DNA of 63,149 bases from Euprymna scolopes (GCA_024364805.1 CM044499.1:2555388-2618536), one strand, 5' to 3'; shown: positions 46,054 to 57,543, counted from the first letter of the stretch. Translations and numbers: made by a program. Notes: generated by a model not told the origin, from the letters alone.

Positions 46054-46760
46054 CCCGTTTACCCCCAAACAGGGTATATTCTCGCTTGGACATAAGGGGC
46101 TACTATTTGGGACCATGCTTTGTTAATCTTTATTAACAAGATGTTAGTTTACATTAAATTTAAACTTCTGCATTTCAGTACAGTCAGAGTAGCAGGAAGG
46201 AAATTCCAAGGGCTAACTGTTTGAAGGAAAAAAACTATTCGAGTAGAAAATTTTCTGGCATTTAGACACCTCAACAGTGAGGGGGGGCATGATTTTTTGG
46301 CTAAGCAGATTTGTCGGGGATATGTACTTTGAGGGTGCACAAGTGCAACGAGTTCATCAGAGCACATTCCATAAAAATATTTGTAAAACAGGCACAGAGA
46401 TGCAACATTGCAGCGATGGGGCAGGGGTTGAAGTTTAGTTTACAAAGTGGGATATATTAGATTAAAGACTCTTTTATGAACCCTATCCAAGAGAGAGAGA
46501 GATTAGTGGTACATATACCAACCCAGATGTAGCAACAATATTCCATGGGTGAATGGTGATTTGTAGAGGTACAGGATACTCTCAAGTGTGAGTAATCTTT
46601 TAGCACGGTAGAGGGAACCCAGCTTCCTTGCAGCAGCTTTTGCAATGTCCTCTATGTATTTGTTCCAGTTCATATTGCCCGTGAATGTTAGGCCGAGGAG
46701 TTTGAAGGAATAATTCTCAGGTAGTGTTAATTGTCATGGATATCGGTGGTTGGTGATAAT
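46054..46760 (-). mobile_element. LINE family A copy, 3' part
   Basis: The minus frames 46645-46457 (MEYCCYIWVG) and 46367-46149 (CLNARKFSTRIVFFLQ) correspond to the thumb and tail region of copies 1-3. The 3' end reads CCCTGTTTGGGGGTAAACG. It begins, at its 5' side, near 46760, in the region equivalent to ITNNTLTE of copy 2. Confidence 0.78.
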
Positions 46761-46904
46761 AAAAACAATACTCTTCCTGGCCACAAAAGATGAAGGTTTT
46801 CAATCCAAAGCACCTTATATATAATGAAATTGCTTATTCTCTAAAAATTCAGAATGGATAATCGCTTTTGGTTATTCCATTCACTTCTTTTGGTGGAAGA
46901 TGGC

Positions 46905-47205
46905 CTCCCATTTCTTCCTGGATTAATCAGCTTTCACTGGACAGACTATAATGGGATGGCCATATTGAAAGAATAGATGATAGTTTTGTGGTTAGTAGAT
47001 GAAAAACTGTTTAAGTTCAAAAATGTCAGTTGGCAAAGATAAGACAAGATAAACATGGGAGAAAGTGATAAGGTTGACCTGAGTAAAATGGAGATAAATA
47101 CCTAGCCAGAGATTGGCTTGTTTAGAAGTCAGTTTCTAAACACCGTCCAAGGCATGCCATCATGTAAGTGGCTGTTAAACCAGATATGATGATGATCACA
47201 AAGTA
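46905..47205 (+). mobile_element. LINE family C 3' fragment
   Basis: GACTATAATGGGATGGCCAT encodes the worn WDGHIERIDD form of the WYGHVER tail box. The end reads AGAAGTCAGTTTCTAAACAC, then GTTAAACCAGATATGATGAT. Confidence 0.75.
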
Positions 47206-47933
47206 TTCATTAACAATGATATGCTTGTTACTACTATGAATCCATTTTTATCAATATTCATTCACTTTTGGTCACCAAAGAAACTCCTATAGATAAATAG
47301 CCAAAAACTAGAGAGATGTTAAGTGTTGAGCCATTATGTTGAACAAATATGGCAGTAGTAAATCAAATCGGTGAAGAATCAATGCAGTCACGATTTCGAG
47401 TGTTGAGTAATTCTTAAGAACAAAGATGGTGGGAAGAATCAATGTAGTCCGGTTCAGTCGTTTCAAGACGAGACTGACAACGAACTGACTTGCATCCAAA
47501 ATCCGATATTTTTATAATAAGGTTGGAGGTTTTTCATTGGTTGATTTTCCTAACTGTAGTTATAAGTAAGATCGTCTAAATGTTGGTAGTTATATCCTCA
47601 ATTATAATCAAAAACATTTTAACAGATTTCATCAGTTGGCCACATCGAACAGAACCCTAAGAATGTATCCTCTACACCCCGGGAGGCAAAACAAAAGAGT
47701 CATGTACCAGCCCTCTTCATTTTGTGCACACATTCTTACACATGAGTGGAAATCAGGCGAACTGAAATAAATTATGACCCATTCACACGCACTAACAGAA
47801 CAAGGTAAACCAACACATACACAAAGCCACATACTCGCATACATATATTATTTTGACTTGTGACAATTTACTCTCTTTACCAAGCATGGATGTGCATAAA
47901 TGAATACTTATTGAAAATATTTTTTATTTTTTA
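47206..47933. other. Sequence without recognised gene
   Basis: GAAGAATCAATGCAGTC near 47370 and GAAGAATCAATGTAGTC near 47435 form a short, worn duplication. The minus frames 47308-47499 and 47632-47844 show no homology. Confidence 0.45.
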
Positions 47934-48365
47934 TCTCTACTATTATATAAAAGGAACGGTGTGTGTGAGTTCGTTCCCTATGGATTCAAAAACGGCTGGG
48001 CCGATTTATTTTTAAATTTCACACAAATGTACTTAGTGTTATGAAAATTGATAATCGAAAAAGTCCAATTTTGACCAAAGTTAACACTTTTACCATCATC
48101 AGTGCATTTGAGAAGTTATATCACCGCACTAGCAGAAACGTCCAGCTGATAAAATTAACTGCACATTTTTTTATAAGATGGGAGCGGTTGAATGTGAATC
48201 TTCCTCCCGGTACACTGCCGGGGGTGTGGTCTCTAACTAGAGCAGGTAATCAATCGATTTGATCAATAAATGGGCGATTTCATTGATTTCGATGACAATA
48301 GTATGGAAAGGTGAAACATTTACTGATCCTTATTCAATCCTGGGCAACGTCAGGTCTCTCTGCAA
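47934..48365 (+). mobile_element. Helitron-like non-autonomous element H, copy 1
   Basis: It starts A|TCTCTACTATTATATAAAAG and ends CCTGGGCAACGTCAGG, a small hairpin, followed by TCTCTCTGCAAG and T. The end is one base from the expected CTAG. The 5' region contains GAGTTCGTTCCCTATGGA and AACGGCTGGGCCGAT, shared with the copy at 54971. No protein is encoded. Confidence 0.78.
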
Positions 48366-48640
48366 GTTGTAATATAAAAATGTTTTGTTATAAATTTTCA
48401 TTTTTTTTCTCTATTTCCAAAACTTTAATTTAGCACTTTCTAACTGGTGACCCTTCTATTCTCTGGTGTGTTGTTTATTTTCTATTTTTACATACACATC
48501 TATGTTTATCCTTCATTTCCTTCCGTCACTAAAGCTAAACTTATATACCCAACTCATATGAAATATTGTTGTGCTTGGCAAACATTAGCTTCATTCAAAA
48601 ATGGCCATATGCCACAAATTCCTGCATTGACATAAAATGT

Positions 48641-49085
48641 TTAATAGAAAAAGTAAAAGGGTACATGTCTGTCTGTCTCTCCATCTTTTCAAACTCTATC
48701 TCCTCTGAAACTAAAAGTGGCAGTGGCGCGAGGGGCCCTCAAATGATTGGATGTTTTACAGACTGTTTTTTTTTGAGTCTTTAGCCAGTCAAAATAGTTT
48801 TTAAGGGGTTAAAAATGGGTCTAAATTGAACAAAAATCTTTATTCATTTTGTACATTCATCTAAGCTTATTTTTAATTTTAAATCAGTTCATATGCGTGT
48901 CACATTGGTACAGTGGTAACATCACCAGCTTTGAATGCTACAGTTTTGCTTTTGGTTTGGATGCTAGCTGATGGCACCCAAAATACCTTTATTTACGATT
49001 CTATAATAATATATACAAAATCTTGGCAAATTAAAAAAAATCATATTTAAGCATATTTTATGCGAGGGCAAAGCCTACATGCCCC
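48641..49085 (+). mobile_element. Helitron-like element G2, second copy
   Basis: It matches 40508-40938 throughout (CAAACTCTATCTCCTCTGAA, TAGTTTTTAAGGGGTTAAAA, GGTACAGTGGTAACATCACC, TATTTAAGCATATTTTATGC). Both ends are worn. The tRNA-like boxes are GTACAGTGGTAAC and GGTTTGGATGC. Confidence 0.6.
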
Positions 49086-49104
49086 CACCCCCTCATTAAA
49101 TAAC

Positions 49105-49184
49105 CCAAAAAATCCAAATCGCATCTCCAAACAAGATTAACCATATGTTAATCTTGTTTAAAGATGTGATTTAGATTTTTTTGG
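49105..49184. repeat. Long palindromic hairpin, about 36-bp arms
   Basis: The left arm at 49105-49140 (CCAAAAAATCCAAATCGCAT then CTCCAAACAAGATTAA) and the right arm at 49148-49184 pair with about five mismatches across a 7-base loop (CCATATG). The RNA would fold into one long stem. It starts 20 bases after a Helitron-like element. Confidence 0.8.
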
Positions 49185-49679
49185 TTCTCTCAGAATTTAA
49201 ACCAGAGAAAATTAACCACTGAAACGTCTGTTTGCAAATCAAAACAGAGAATAAAAATTTAATCAAAAATGTATCCTCTATGAAAGAGAAATTGATTGAA
49301 TATATTTAATTGTAAGTATATTTAAAAGAAAATTTTATAAATTCATAAGAACATGTCTTATTTAGTGTTTCCCCAGATTTTCCCAAGATATCTAATTAGA
49401 TCGCTTTTACTTTTTTTTAAAAAGACAAGATATCTCGACAAAATATTTATTATGCAAAATGAACTAAAACGTTAGATATATACCTTGCTGTAATAATCTG
49501 ATGCATGCAAGGTCCCTATAAGATTTGATTACTCTAATAGTGAGTTTTTCTTTTACCAGATAAACAAAAAACATTTTGGAGAAGTTTATATTATATCCAA
49601 TATAACTGATAGCACAAGATATGAAATAAGCATAATTTTATAGAGCTTGGTCATTTTGGCATATCAATCTTTTCAGGTT
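49185..49679. other. AT-rich sequence, nothing recognised
   Basis: No gene or known repeat was found. Confidence 0.5.
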
Positions 49680-49755
49680 TTCTTTATGGAAATCGCTCCA
49701 GACAGAGTATGAAGCCACCTGATGTAAGGAGTTTAAACATGCTACTTCAAGGTTA
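49680..49755 (+). repeat. Short dispersed repeat shared with 38790-38862
   Basis: TATGGAAATCGCTCCAGACA then GAAGCCACCTGATG and GCTACTTCAAGGTTAT. It lies directly before the start of the LINE-B copy, so it could be an older repeat into which the LINE inserted. Confidence 0.6.
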
Positions 49756-49769
49756 TATGATCAGGGCTA

Positions 49770-51402
49770 CCCCCCCCGTATTTCCTTTTGTGTCTGAAAA
49801 CATGCTATGCGACATACAAATATCTGTGCATGATGTGCTAATAAAAAAAACCCTCGATTCCAGTAAAACAACTAGTCCTGATGGCATTCCTAATATAGTG
49901 CTCAAAAAGCTTCAACCAGAACTAACTCTCATACTTATAAAGCTGTTTAAGCATCGTCTTAAGGAGAATTGCTTCCCAACACCCTGGAAAACCTCATCAG
50001 TATATCCCGTATTTAAAAATTCTAATAATCGGTCATCTCCCTCTCAATAAAAACAAATCAGTCCCCCGGTGCATCATGAGTAAGTTGCTGGAATCTGTGT
50101 TCAATAGAGAAATTGTCAACCACCTCACCAAAAATAAACTACTCAGAGACATGCAATATGGTTTTCGTTCCACTAGATCTACAGCAGATGTGCTAACGGT
50201 TATATCTCATAGTATTAGCAAATCTCTTAATGGAGGTTTCCTTTCTAGGGCAATTGCTCTTGACATATCATAGGCCTTTGATAGGGTATGGCATAAAGGT
50301 CTACTCCACAAAATCTCCAGCTATGGTATAGCTGGAAATGTCTTTTCAATTATTAAATCATTTCTCTCTGATAGGTTCATAAGAGTAGTGGTTGATGGGC
50401 AGAAATCAGAAACTCACAGTATTAATGCTGGAGTCTCTCAGGAATTCATCCTGAGCCTAACTCTCTTCTTGATCTACATCAATGATCTCTCAAATCACAT
50501 CGTAAGATCATCCATACATACATTTATGCTGACGATACTATCATCAATGGCAACACTTCAAAGGCAGTAAATGACCAAATTCTCTCTGATTGTCTCTCCT
50601 CTGATTCTATCTTTACATCATCAACGCTCTGATCTCTGTCTGGCATCAATTGAAATGAATGGCTCTCATCTTAAAGAGGCTCCATGTTTTGACAAGCTTC
50701 TGACCTTTAATCCTGATCTGAAATAGAACACTACATCAAATCTGTTGCTAAAATCGCTGGAAAAATGGTGGGATCGTTCTACTGCTCCAGTAGATATTTC
50801 ACTATTGATGCAATTATCTACCTTTATAAAAGCAAAGTACATCTAAAGATGGAATACTTTTGCCACATCTGAAAAGGAGCTGCTAGAAGCAGCTGATCCT
50901 GTTCTTAAGAGAGTTCAAAATAGACTTTGTAGCCTAGTGTGGAATGCTCTTTTCTCTTCTCTGCAACCTCTTTCCCATAGAAGAGACGTTGTGAGCTTGT
51001 CTCGGCTTTATCGCTATTTTCATGGCAAGTGCTCGTCTATGCCCCCCTCCTGATCTGACTTTCACGAAAAACACTTGTCTAGCTGAAACCACTATCAATA
51101 ATTTCTCACACTCTTTATCTGTGTCTAAACCTAAACATAAAAAGCTTCTTTATCAGAACTGCACGCCTGTGGAACTCTATTCCGTTTTCCTGCTTTCCAA
51201 CTGAATATAATATGGTCGTCTTCAAGTTTAATGTGAATAAGTTCTAGATGAGCCATCCCCTGAAGTAATCCAATTTATCAAATTTCCACTACTATCGATT
51301 ATTACGACATTTTCCCATTGACTATTGTACACTCATTAATCCCTATCCTGGAGTGGCCTCCAGGCCTTGATAAGCGATGACTCCTTTAAAAGAAAAAAAA
51401 AT
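49770..51402 (+). mobile_element. LINE family B copy 2, 5'-truncated
   Basis: The copy starts after the endonuclease and ends at poly(A) near 51391-51402. Reverse-transcriptase parts are SPDGIPNIVLKKLQPEL (49870-49920), MSKLLESVFNREIVNHL and MQYGFRSTRSTADVLTVISH (50076-50220), ALDIS followed by a stop and AFDRVWHKGLLHKIS, and then motif B worn to NAGVSQ. The catalytic box (50525-50550) is read in another frame as FMLTILSSM; the DNA TTTATGCTGACGATACTATC would be YADDTI. The thumb region and YRYFHGK follow to 51030. Several stops and shifts; about 25-30 residues after the YADD box look missing relative to LINE A. Confidence 0.82.
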
Positions 51403-51794
51403 ACCCCAAAATATAGATTCTGACTCAGAAAACAGCAAATCGCTCTTTCTCAGAAACATTGCTCATGGAATGTGAGGACTATATGCAAAGTAAGGGTAGC
51501 AAAAGTTATAAGGCATCCGAAAGTAAACCCAAGGTCGATTTTTTTTTTATTCTTATTTATAATTTCTTTTGTAGGAATATATTTTAATTAATAATCTGTG
51601 AATGATAGATTCTAGATGCGACTCTTAGAGAAACTACAACCTCAGGTTGATCAGGCATTGATAGCAACTAAGGTGTGATTTCAGCTTCTTTTAAAGCTTT
51701 TATATTGGAGCATCATCATCATATGTAGTTTAAAACCGTACTCAAGATTACAGAATCAATTAAGGAAGATTTATTGTTTGTAATTTGTAGATAA
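51403..51794. other. Sequence without recognised gene
   Basis: Nothing recognised between the LINE and the 5S-derived copy. Confidence 0.45.
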
Positions 51795-51883
51795 GTACCA
51801 CATAATCACGTTGACACGCCAGTTCTCGCTAGATCACAAAAATTAAGCCAGATGAGTGGCCATTTGGGAATACTAGGCGTTTT
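51795..51883 (+). pseudogene. 5S rRNA-derived sequence, copy 3 (internal deletion)
   Basis: CGTTGACACGCCAGTTCTCG, TAGATCACAAAAATTAAGCC, then AGATGAGTGGCCATTTGGGA and ATACTAGGCGTTTTA follow 5S rRNA, but about 20 bases of the middle (GTTGAGCCTGGTTAGT in copy 2) are missing. Confidence 0.78.
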
Positions 51884-53326
51884 AGACATTTAATGGGAAT
51901 TCATAGGCATTACAACATAAATCTAGTATGTGAGTATAATTTTTTAATTATTTACCTTTGTTTCTTTAGATATTTCAACATGACGGGCGAGACGGTCACT
52001 TCTTGGATACTCATAATATTTGATGATATTTAAAAATAAAATTACTTGGTCAATTTACATAATTTTTGGAGTATATTTCCGTTTCGGCACGAGTATGTAC
52101 ATCATACAGAATTTTCTTTTTGTTTTTTCAATAGAGGAGAAATTCTGGACAAGCACCTATATATTCATAGATGTAAATAGTTTTTGCTGAGAATGTTTCA
52201 TAAATCCAAAAGTGAACTCTAAGCATAACTCTAGATATTCCAGTACGGAACTGAGTTTCTATTTTGAGGTACAAATAGTTCTGTCGAGTATCTTTCAGAA
52301 GTTCAAATGGTTGGACTTGACATTGCGCCCGGTTTTACACTGCAAGCGCAGTCAACAGTTAATTCGTTAATCAGGCAAGGAAGAGTCACTAAACAGGCGC
52401 CACTGGTTGTGACGTTTGGTTTTATGTAACTACATCATTGATTCATTTCGCATTTCGAATTCCATTGGGCTCCCAACTTCACGTTGAGATTTTAATCAAT
52501 GTGTGTCCATCCTTGTGTTTAACAGCTACTTAATCTTCAGCTGTCACAAATAATCCTATCGCTGGCTAAAACTGGTGCATCAAAGCCACCGGCAATTATA
52601 CGATATGCTGAATGCTGCTTGACAAAGATAAGAGTTATAGAAATGATATATTGAAACGCCATGTTGATAAACAAGGTTAGACGAAGATGAAGTACATAAC
52701 CTAACAAGGTGATTTATTTACGTAGCTGCGATCAGTATAATGTAATTAAAGTGACCAATTAGTCACAATAAAGATATAGGGAAGGGCGTCTAAAAGTTCA
52801 AAGCACATTTCTGAGCTTTTATCTTTCGTTTGCCATTACATTAAAGCTTGGGGCAATCAGACAATCTTTCTGTTTGTCTGGCATAGTTTCACGAACAAAC
52901 ATTAAGCACTGACTATAAAATACAACTAAAACAAGTCATAATTTTTACACAACATAGCAACAGTCTTATGGATGACACCTATACAAATCTAGAGAGAATA
53001 TGTTTAAAATTAAAATGAAGTACAAAAATAAGAGTAAGGAGAACACAGAACATTCAAGATGATGATGATGATTATTATTATAATCCATTGCGAGGAACCC
53101 TGTTATCTTATAGTGTCTCCTTTTCATAGGATGATTTTGATTTACAAAATGTTAATAACACCATAAAACTAGATAAAGAAAATTCAATGAGATGGTTTTA
53201 AACTGTTTTCCAACAATAACTTAAACTAGATAGTACAATAAATATCAATTGGTAATATTTATACGACGCTTTTAAATTAAGTTTCTTTCTGTTTCTGAAT
53301 TTTTGAGATGAGGATTGCCTATTCAT
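51884..53326. other. Apparently single-copy sequence, no gene seen
   Basis: No part matches the repeat families found elsewhere in the window. 52320-52640 is less AT-rich than its surroundings and contains several CpG, for example TTGCGCCCGGTTTTACACTG. It could be a conserved non-coding or regulatory patch, but nothing in the sequence demonstrates that. Confidence 0.4.
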
Positions 53327-53430
53327 ATTGTTTGGATTTTTCAGACTGTTGTTCTCATCTTGTTTTATTTTCACTTTCGGTCAATGTAACCTCTGACATG
53401 CTTCTGGTATATCTTACCGAACTTAAGAAT
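53327..53430 (-). mobile_element. SINE family D 3' fragment, inverted partner
   Basis: TTTGGATTTTTCAGACTGTT and GGTCAATGTAACCTCTGACA are the family 3' end on the minus strand. It stops where a + strand copy begins. Confidence 0.75.
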
Positions 53431-53431
53431 C

Positions 53432-53720
53432 CTAGTGGTAAAATTCAGTTGAAAGTTTAATCCTCAGTATGAGCGACACTCAAAATATAATTGCGAATTA
53501 CTTAGGATTTCTACTTTGTCATGGCCGATGAAATGAGAGCATACTGGCTACGTGTAGTAAATAAATTGTTTTGTTAGAAAGTCTGTGCAGATTCTTGAGT
53601 TAGAAAGATTCCGGAGTTCGACAAGATACACCTGAAGAAGGTCGGAGGCTACATCAACCAAAACGTTGAGAGAAAATAACACTTAATGTGAGAATAGTAC
53701 TCCGAAGAACCCAAATAATA
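53432..53720 (+). mobile_element. SINE family D copy, right partner of an inverted pair
   Basis: The head is shortened (TAGTGGTAAAATTCAGTTG). The B-box-like AGTTTAATCCTCAGTATGAG, the body TCATGGCCGATGAAATGAGA, the 3' core CACCTGAAGAAGGTCGGAGG and ACCAAAACGTTGAGAG are present, ending ACCCAAATAAT. Confidence 0.8.
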
Positions 53721-54319
53721 CAAAGTTTTTTTTCTATTTTCTTTATAAATGAAGATTATGCATATTGAAATCTGAGAGTGAACTACAACCTGGTACCCAA
53801 CAAAATTGACCTGATGGCTAGTTTTATATGTAATCTTGGTAAATACTTCCAGAAATTGAAAAAAATGTCTTATTTCACAAACGGTAATTTATACTGTCTG
53901 CACGAATCTTTGACATTTAGATCTTTGAATTGTTCTAATTGAGATGGCACTAAAATTCCTGAGAATAAAGTAAATATAAAAATATAATGTCGCTCTACAT
54001 AAAATGCACCTGATGAGGTAAACAAAATAACCCATTTGCCAAAAGGTTAATGCAATAAAATAAAGATTAAAATGTCAAGGAATTTTATTTGAGAAAAATC
54101 ATTTTTAATAATCGGGATGAATGTTATTCTGAACTGATTTAATATTTCTGTTGGTTAATGCACTCATGCTTCAATTTCCTTGTATTAAAGAATAACCAGT
54201 TTCAGCAATGCCGTGGTGGCCTCCTAAATTTATTGTTTTACCTCTTAAAATAATCGAAATAAATGATATAAAGTAGTTTTGACTAATAAGTGAAGGTCTA
54301 TATTTTTAAGATTTGGTTT
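53721..54319. other. AT-rich sequence, nothing recognised
   Basis: No gene or known repeat was found. Confidence 0.5.
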
Positions 54320-54420
54320 TATTGTTTTGCTTTAGAGTATACCAACCCTTTTTGGGTTATTTAATGCCAAAATTCATTAATTTTGGAAAAAAAAAAATTA
54401 TAATTCAAATTCTTTATATC
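54320..54420 (-). mobile_element. SINE family E 3' fragment
   Basis: On the + strand TTTTGCTTTAGAGTATACCA, ACCCTTTTTGGGTTATTTAA and TGCCAAAATTCATTAATTTT match the tail half of the copy at 16348-16623. Confidence 0.7.
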
Positions 54421-54842
54421 TTAAAATATTTATTGTGTTTTCAATAACATTGTTTGGAGCATTTTACACTAGAAGGCCAGTATCTTCAGCCTGATCCGAT
54501 AGCACCAGGTCAAGAATTAGAGGAATAATATGGAAAGTAAAAGTCTGAAAATCAATGTTACTAAGATCCAAATCCTGATTAATGGTTTTAGATTTGGAAA
54601 GCTAGAAAAGGAAAAGTATCCTTGCTCAAAAGGGGGAAATATGAACAACTCAACGTTTTTGTGGAAGAATTTGGTGCACTAGAAAAGGAGTAGATTTATA
54701 GGTAAACTACATTTTTTTAGCTCGTTAAAAACGAACAAAAGTTATAACAGTTGATTTTGACAGTGCTTCATGCTAAATTGATGATTGAATATAGTTAATT
54801 TTGTGCTTTTTTGCATAAAATACTAATCGCTATTAATAACCG

Positions 54843-55738
54843 TGGATCGAACGGATATCATAATACTTAGTTCGCTGCAACTTATAAAAACGGTTTATAC
54901 AAAAGTTAAATCAGATTGGACCAGTAGATTCCAAGAAAACTTTCAGTGAATACGATATTGTGATGACTAATCTACTATTATATAAAAGGAACTTTGTGTG
55001 AGTTCGTTCCCTATGGACTTGGAAACGGCTGGGCCGATCTTTTGGAAACTTCACACCAAGGTACTTGATGTGTCTGGGAGTGTTCTTACATAGATGTTTT
55101 TTTTATCAGAATGCATCTGATAATATCGAAAATCGATACTAAAAGAATTCGACTAAGGAAGGATGTCCAATTTTGACCGAAATTATCACTTTTATACAAC
55201 TTAATATCACAAGTGTATTTGAGAAGTTTTATCAACTGCACAAAAAGAAGGGCCTAGCCTATAAAATCAACTTTAGATTCTTTTATAAGACAGGGATGCG
55301 TTCTAAATGAATGTTTCTTTTTAGAGCACGACTGACCCATGATGCTTGACTTTTGCACTTTAAGTCATTATTTAGATATTTTTATAAAATCAGCAGTAGA
55401 TTCTTTACAGTGCAATGTAGACTCAATGTATTGTGGACTAAATGAATGTTAGGCTTTCTCCGATACATTGTGGGATTGAGGATTCCTAACTAGAGCAAGT
55501 AATCGATTTGATTAAAAAGTGGTAGATTTGATTGATTTCGCTGACAAAAGTATGGAAGGGTGGAACATTTGTTGATCCTCATACAATCTCGGACAACGTC
55601 GGGTCTCCTTGCTAGTCCTTATTAATGCCTTATCCCTTAACAGTGCATCGAACGGATACCATAATACTTAGTTCGCTGCAACTTATTACAAAGGTCTATA
55701 CAAAATTTCAACAAAATCGGTCCAGTAATTTCTGAAAA
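54843..55738. repeat. Direct repeat of about 95 bp flanking a Helitron-like element
   Basis: 54843-54936 and 55643-55738 share ATCGAACGGATA(T/C)CATAATA, CTTAGTTCGCTGCAACTTAT and then TATACAAAA and CCAGTA, 800 bases apart. The Helitron-like element (54971-55615) lies wholly between them. Confidence 0.8.
54971..55615 (+). mobile_element. Helitron-like element H, copy 2, with canonical ends
   Basis: The element begins A|TCTACTATTATATAAAAG and ends TCGGACAACGTCGGGT then CTCCTTGCTAG|T. Both the 5' TC and 3' CTAG termini and the A/T target fit known Helitron behaviour. It is 645 bp, about 210 bp longer than the 47.9 kb copy; the extra part lies mainly at 55320-55450. No coding content, so non-autonomous. 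Confidence 0.82.
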
Positions 55739-55789
55739 GAAGTCAAATGAACAGACAGATTAAGAGAAATATGACATAGATTGTGTAGA

Positions 55790-56112
55790 AGATGGAAACG
55801 AAAGAGAATTCTGATGTGGAGAAAGTATATTTGGATGGTAAAGCCATTGAGGTTGTTCAGTTTTGTTACTAATGTCAGATAACGTGGGCAAAGTGAGCAC
55901 TGCTGTTGATGTAGTTACAAGATTTAGGAGTGGATGAACTAATTCTGCCATTACTAAACAGCAGAGGATTACGAATGTTAGCAAAGCAATGTATGCAGTG
56001 TGATATAGAAGTGAAACCTACCTGGCAAGTGAGGGCTGAGGTTATGTGTTGCATGGAAAGGCATTTTATGAAAATTATAGGATGGATGTGTAAAACTGTC
56101 CAAGATTTGCAA
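55790..56112 (+). mobile_element. LINE family C fragment
   Basis: The translation reads METKENSDVEKVYLDGKAIE, then VVQFCY (motif E region), LILPLLNSRGLRMLAKQCMQ, and VKPTWQVRAEVMCCMERHFM (SETW box region). The frame shifts at least twice. The copy stops before the WYGHVER box, so it is truncated at both ends. Confidence 0.72.
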
Positions 56113-56595
56113 ACCTCATAAAAATAAACAGTATAAGACGATATTTTTATTTATTTGAATCGCGTGTAAATCAGTTGTAAATAGTTAATAACATCAATTC
56201 CTTTTCTCTCTGTTTCTAATTGTATTCCTAAAGAATGGCGAAATGATGCTGAAATATTGGTTCTTATCATTGTACCTGGTGCTGTATGCTTGGAAGCACA
56301 TGTTGTAGAGAAAGTGCTTACACATCTTTCTTTATACAATCACTTATCCTGAATATCAGCAATAATGTTCGTTACAAGGAGAATAATAATAGTCGTACAA
56401 TTAGGTTGTTTCCTCTTATACATTACAAGACAGTTTCTGAGCTTGAATTGTTCACTTATAATAATAAATCATTTTATATTTGTATGTTAGCCGACCGATT
56501 TCTTATCAAATATATTTAGATGACATTCTAAATGTGAAAGTGGTTGTAAATCACTTTCTCTAATACCCTTGTTAAATGTATGAATCTTTCTGTCT
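56113..56595. other. AT-rich sequence, nothing recognised
   Basis: The + frame 56286-56519 and the - frame 56151-56339 show no homology. Confidence 0.45.
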
Positions 56596-56608
56596 CTCTC
56601 GGCTATGA

Positions 56609-56885
56609 AGGTCCTGGATATGACCTTAAACTATATCCAGTGGTGAGGCCCCAGCTTGCAGGCTTTGGGGAGTGTGGAGCCACCCTTTAATTACCATTGC
56701 TCCCAGGTCCACTCTGACCCGGAGTGGTAGTACCTGTTAGGGTCCCAACTATAGGCTAAATAGAAACCGACTTGAAAAAAACAAATATATTCTATTAAAA
56801 AATTTTTCTCCAAAATCACCAGATTCGGCATTAAATAACCTGAAAAGGGTTGATATGCCGTAAAACAAAAACAACCAACCAACCA
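56609..56885 (+). mobile_element. SINE family E, full length, with 13-bp target-site duplication
   Basis: The copy is flanked by CTCTCGGCTATGA at 56596-56608 and 56886-56898. It starts AGGTCCTGGATATGACCTTA, passes GGTCCACTCTGACCCGGAGT and ends in AACAACCAACCAACCAA. The 3' simple-repeat tail and long duplication are known marks of LINE-driven SINE insertion. The first 30 bases can fold (TGGATAT..ATATCCA). The exact duplication means insertion was recent on the scale of this region. Confidence 0.9.
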
Positions 56886-56898
56886 ACTCTCGGCTATG

Positions 56899-57543
56899 AG
56901 TCAAATAATAGCATACACTAGACTCTCATGCCTTGGTAGAGTAAATAGTCTAGGCGAAGGAGTGTTGTATAATGATAGAAAAGAGGAGACGATATCATGT
57001 GAGTAACTTAATAGTGAGAGTTGACTGACAATGGTCGCTGTCTTTCTGTGTACACAACTGAATAGTACAGACATATATAAAGGGAGTTTGTGAGGACCCC
57101 CCACCGGCCTAAGAAGGGGTGGGCTTTGATAAAAAAAACAGTTTGAAAATCCCTCAGTGAGTACATAAAATCTTTGAACTGTTATTTAATTGCCTATCTC
57201 ATGAGGGGATACATGACACACAGTCGTTTTTTTTTTTTTTTTTTTAATGTGAGGAAAATCCAGCTCCCAAAATAAAAAAGAAACAAAAATAAAAAATTGC
57301 CTCGGTCGGAAAGATTTTTTTCTTTATGCCCGAAGACAAAAGTTATGAAGTGTAGTTGTGAGAACATTTTTCATTATCATTTGCAGTAAATCTAAAAAGT
57401 TACATTAAAAAAAAAAGTTAGGCACCAGGCCATCAAAAGTGTAGGGTAATTAGTATTTTTGGTCATCCTTGGTATAAAGTGATAAAAATGTCTACCCTAT
57501 TATCCACTATAATCGTCTCGGTAATCACAATACCACATTTACA
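56899..57543. other. AT-rich sequence, with a repeat also at 31870-32110
   Basis: The stretch 57160-57330 carries the TTTTAATGTGAGGAAAATCC repeat. The remainder shows nothing recognisable. Confidence 0.45.
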
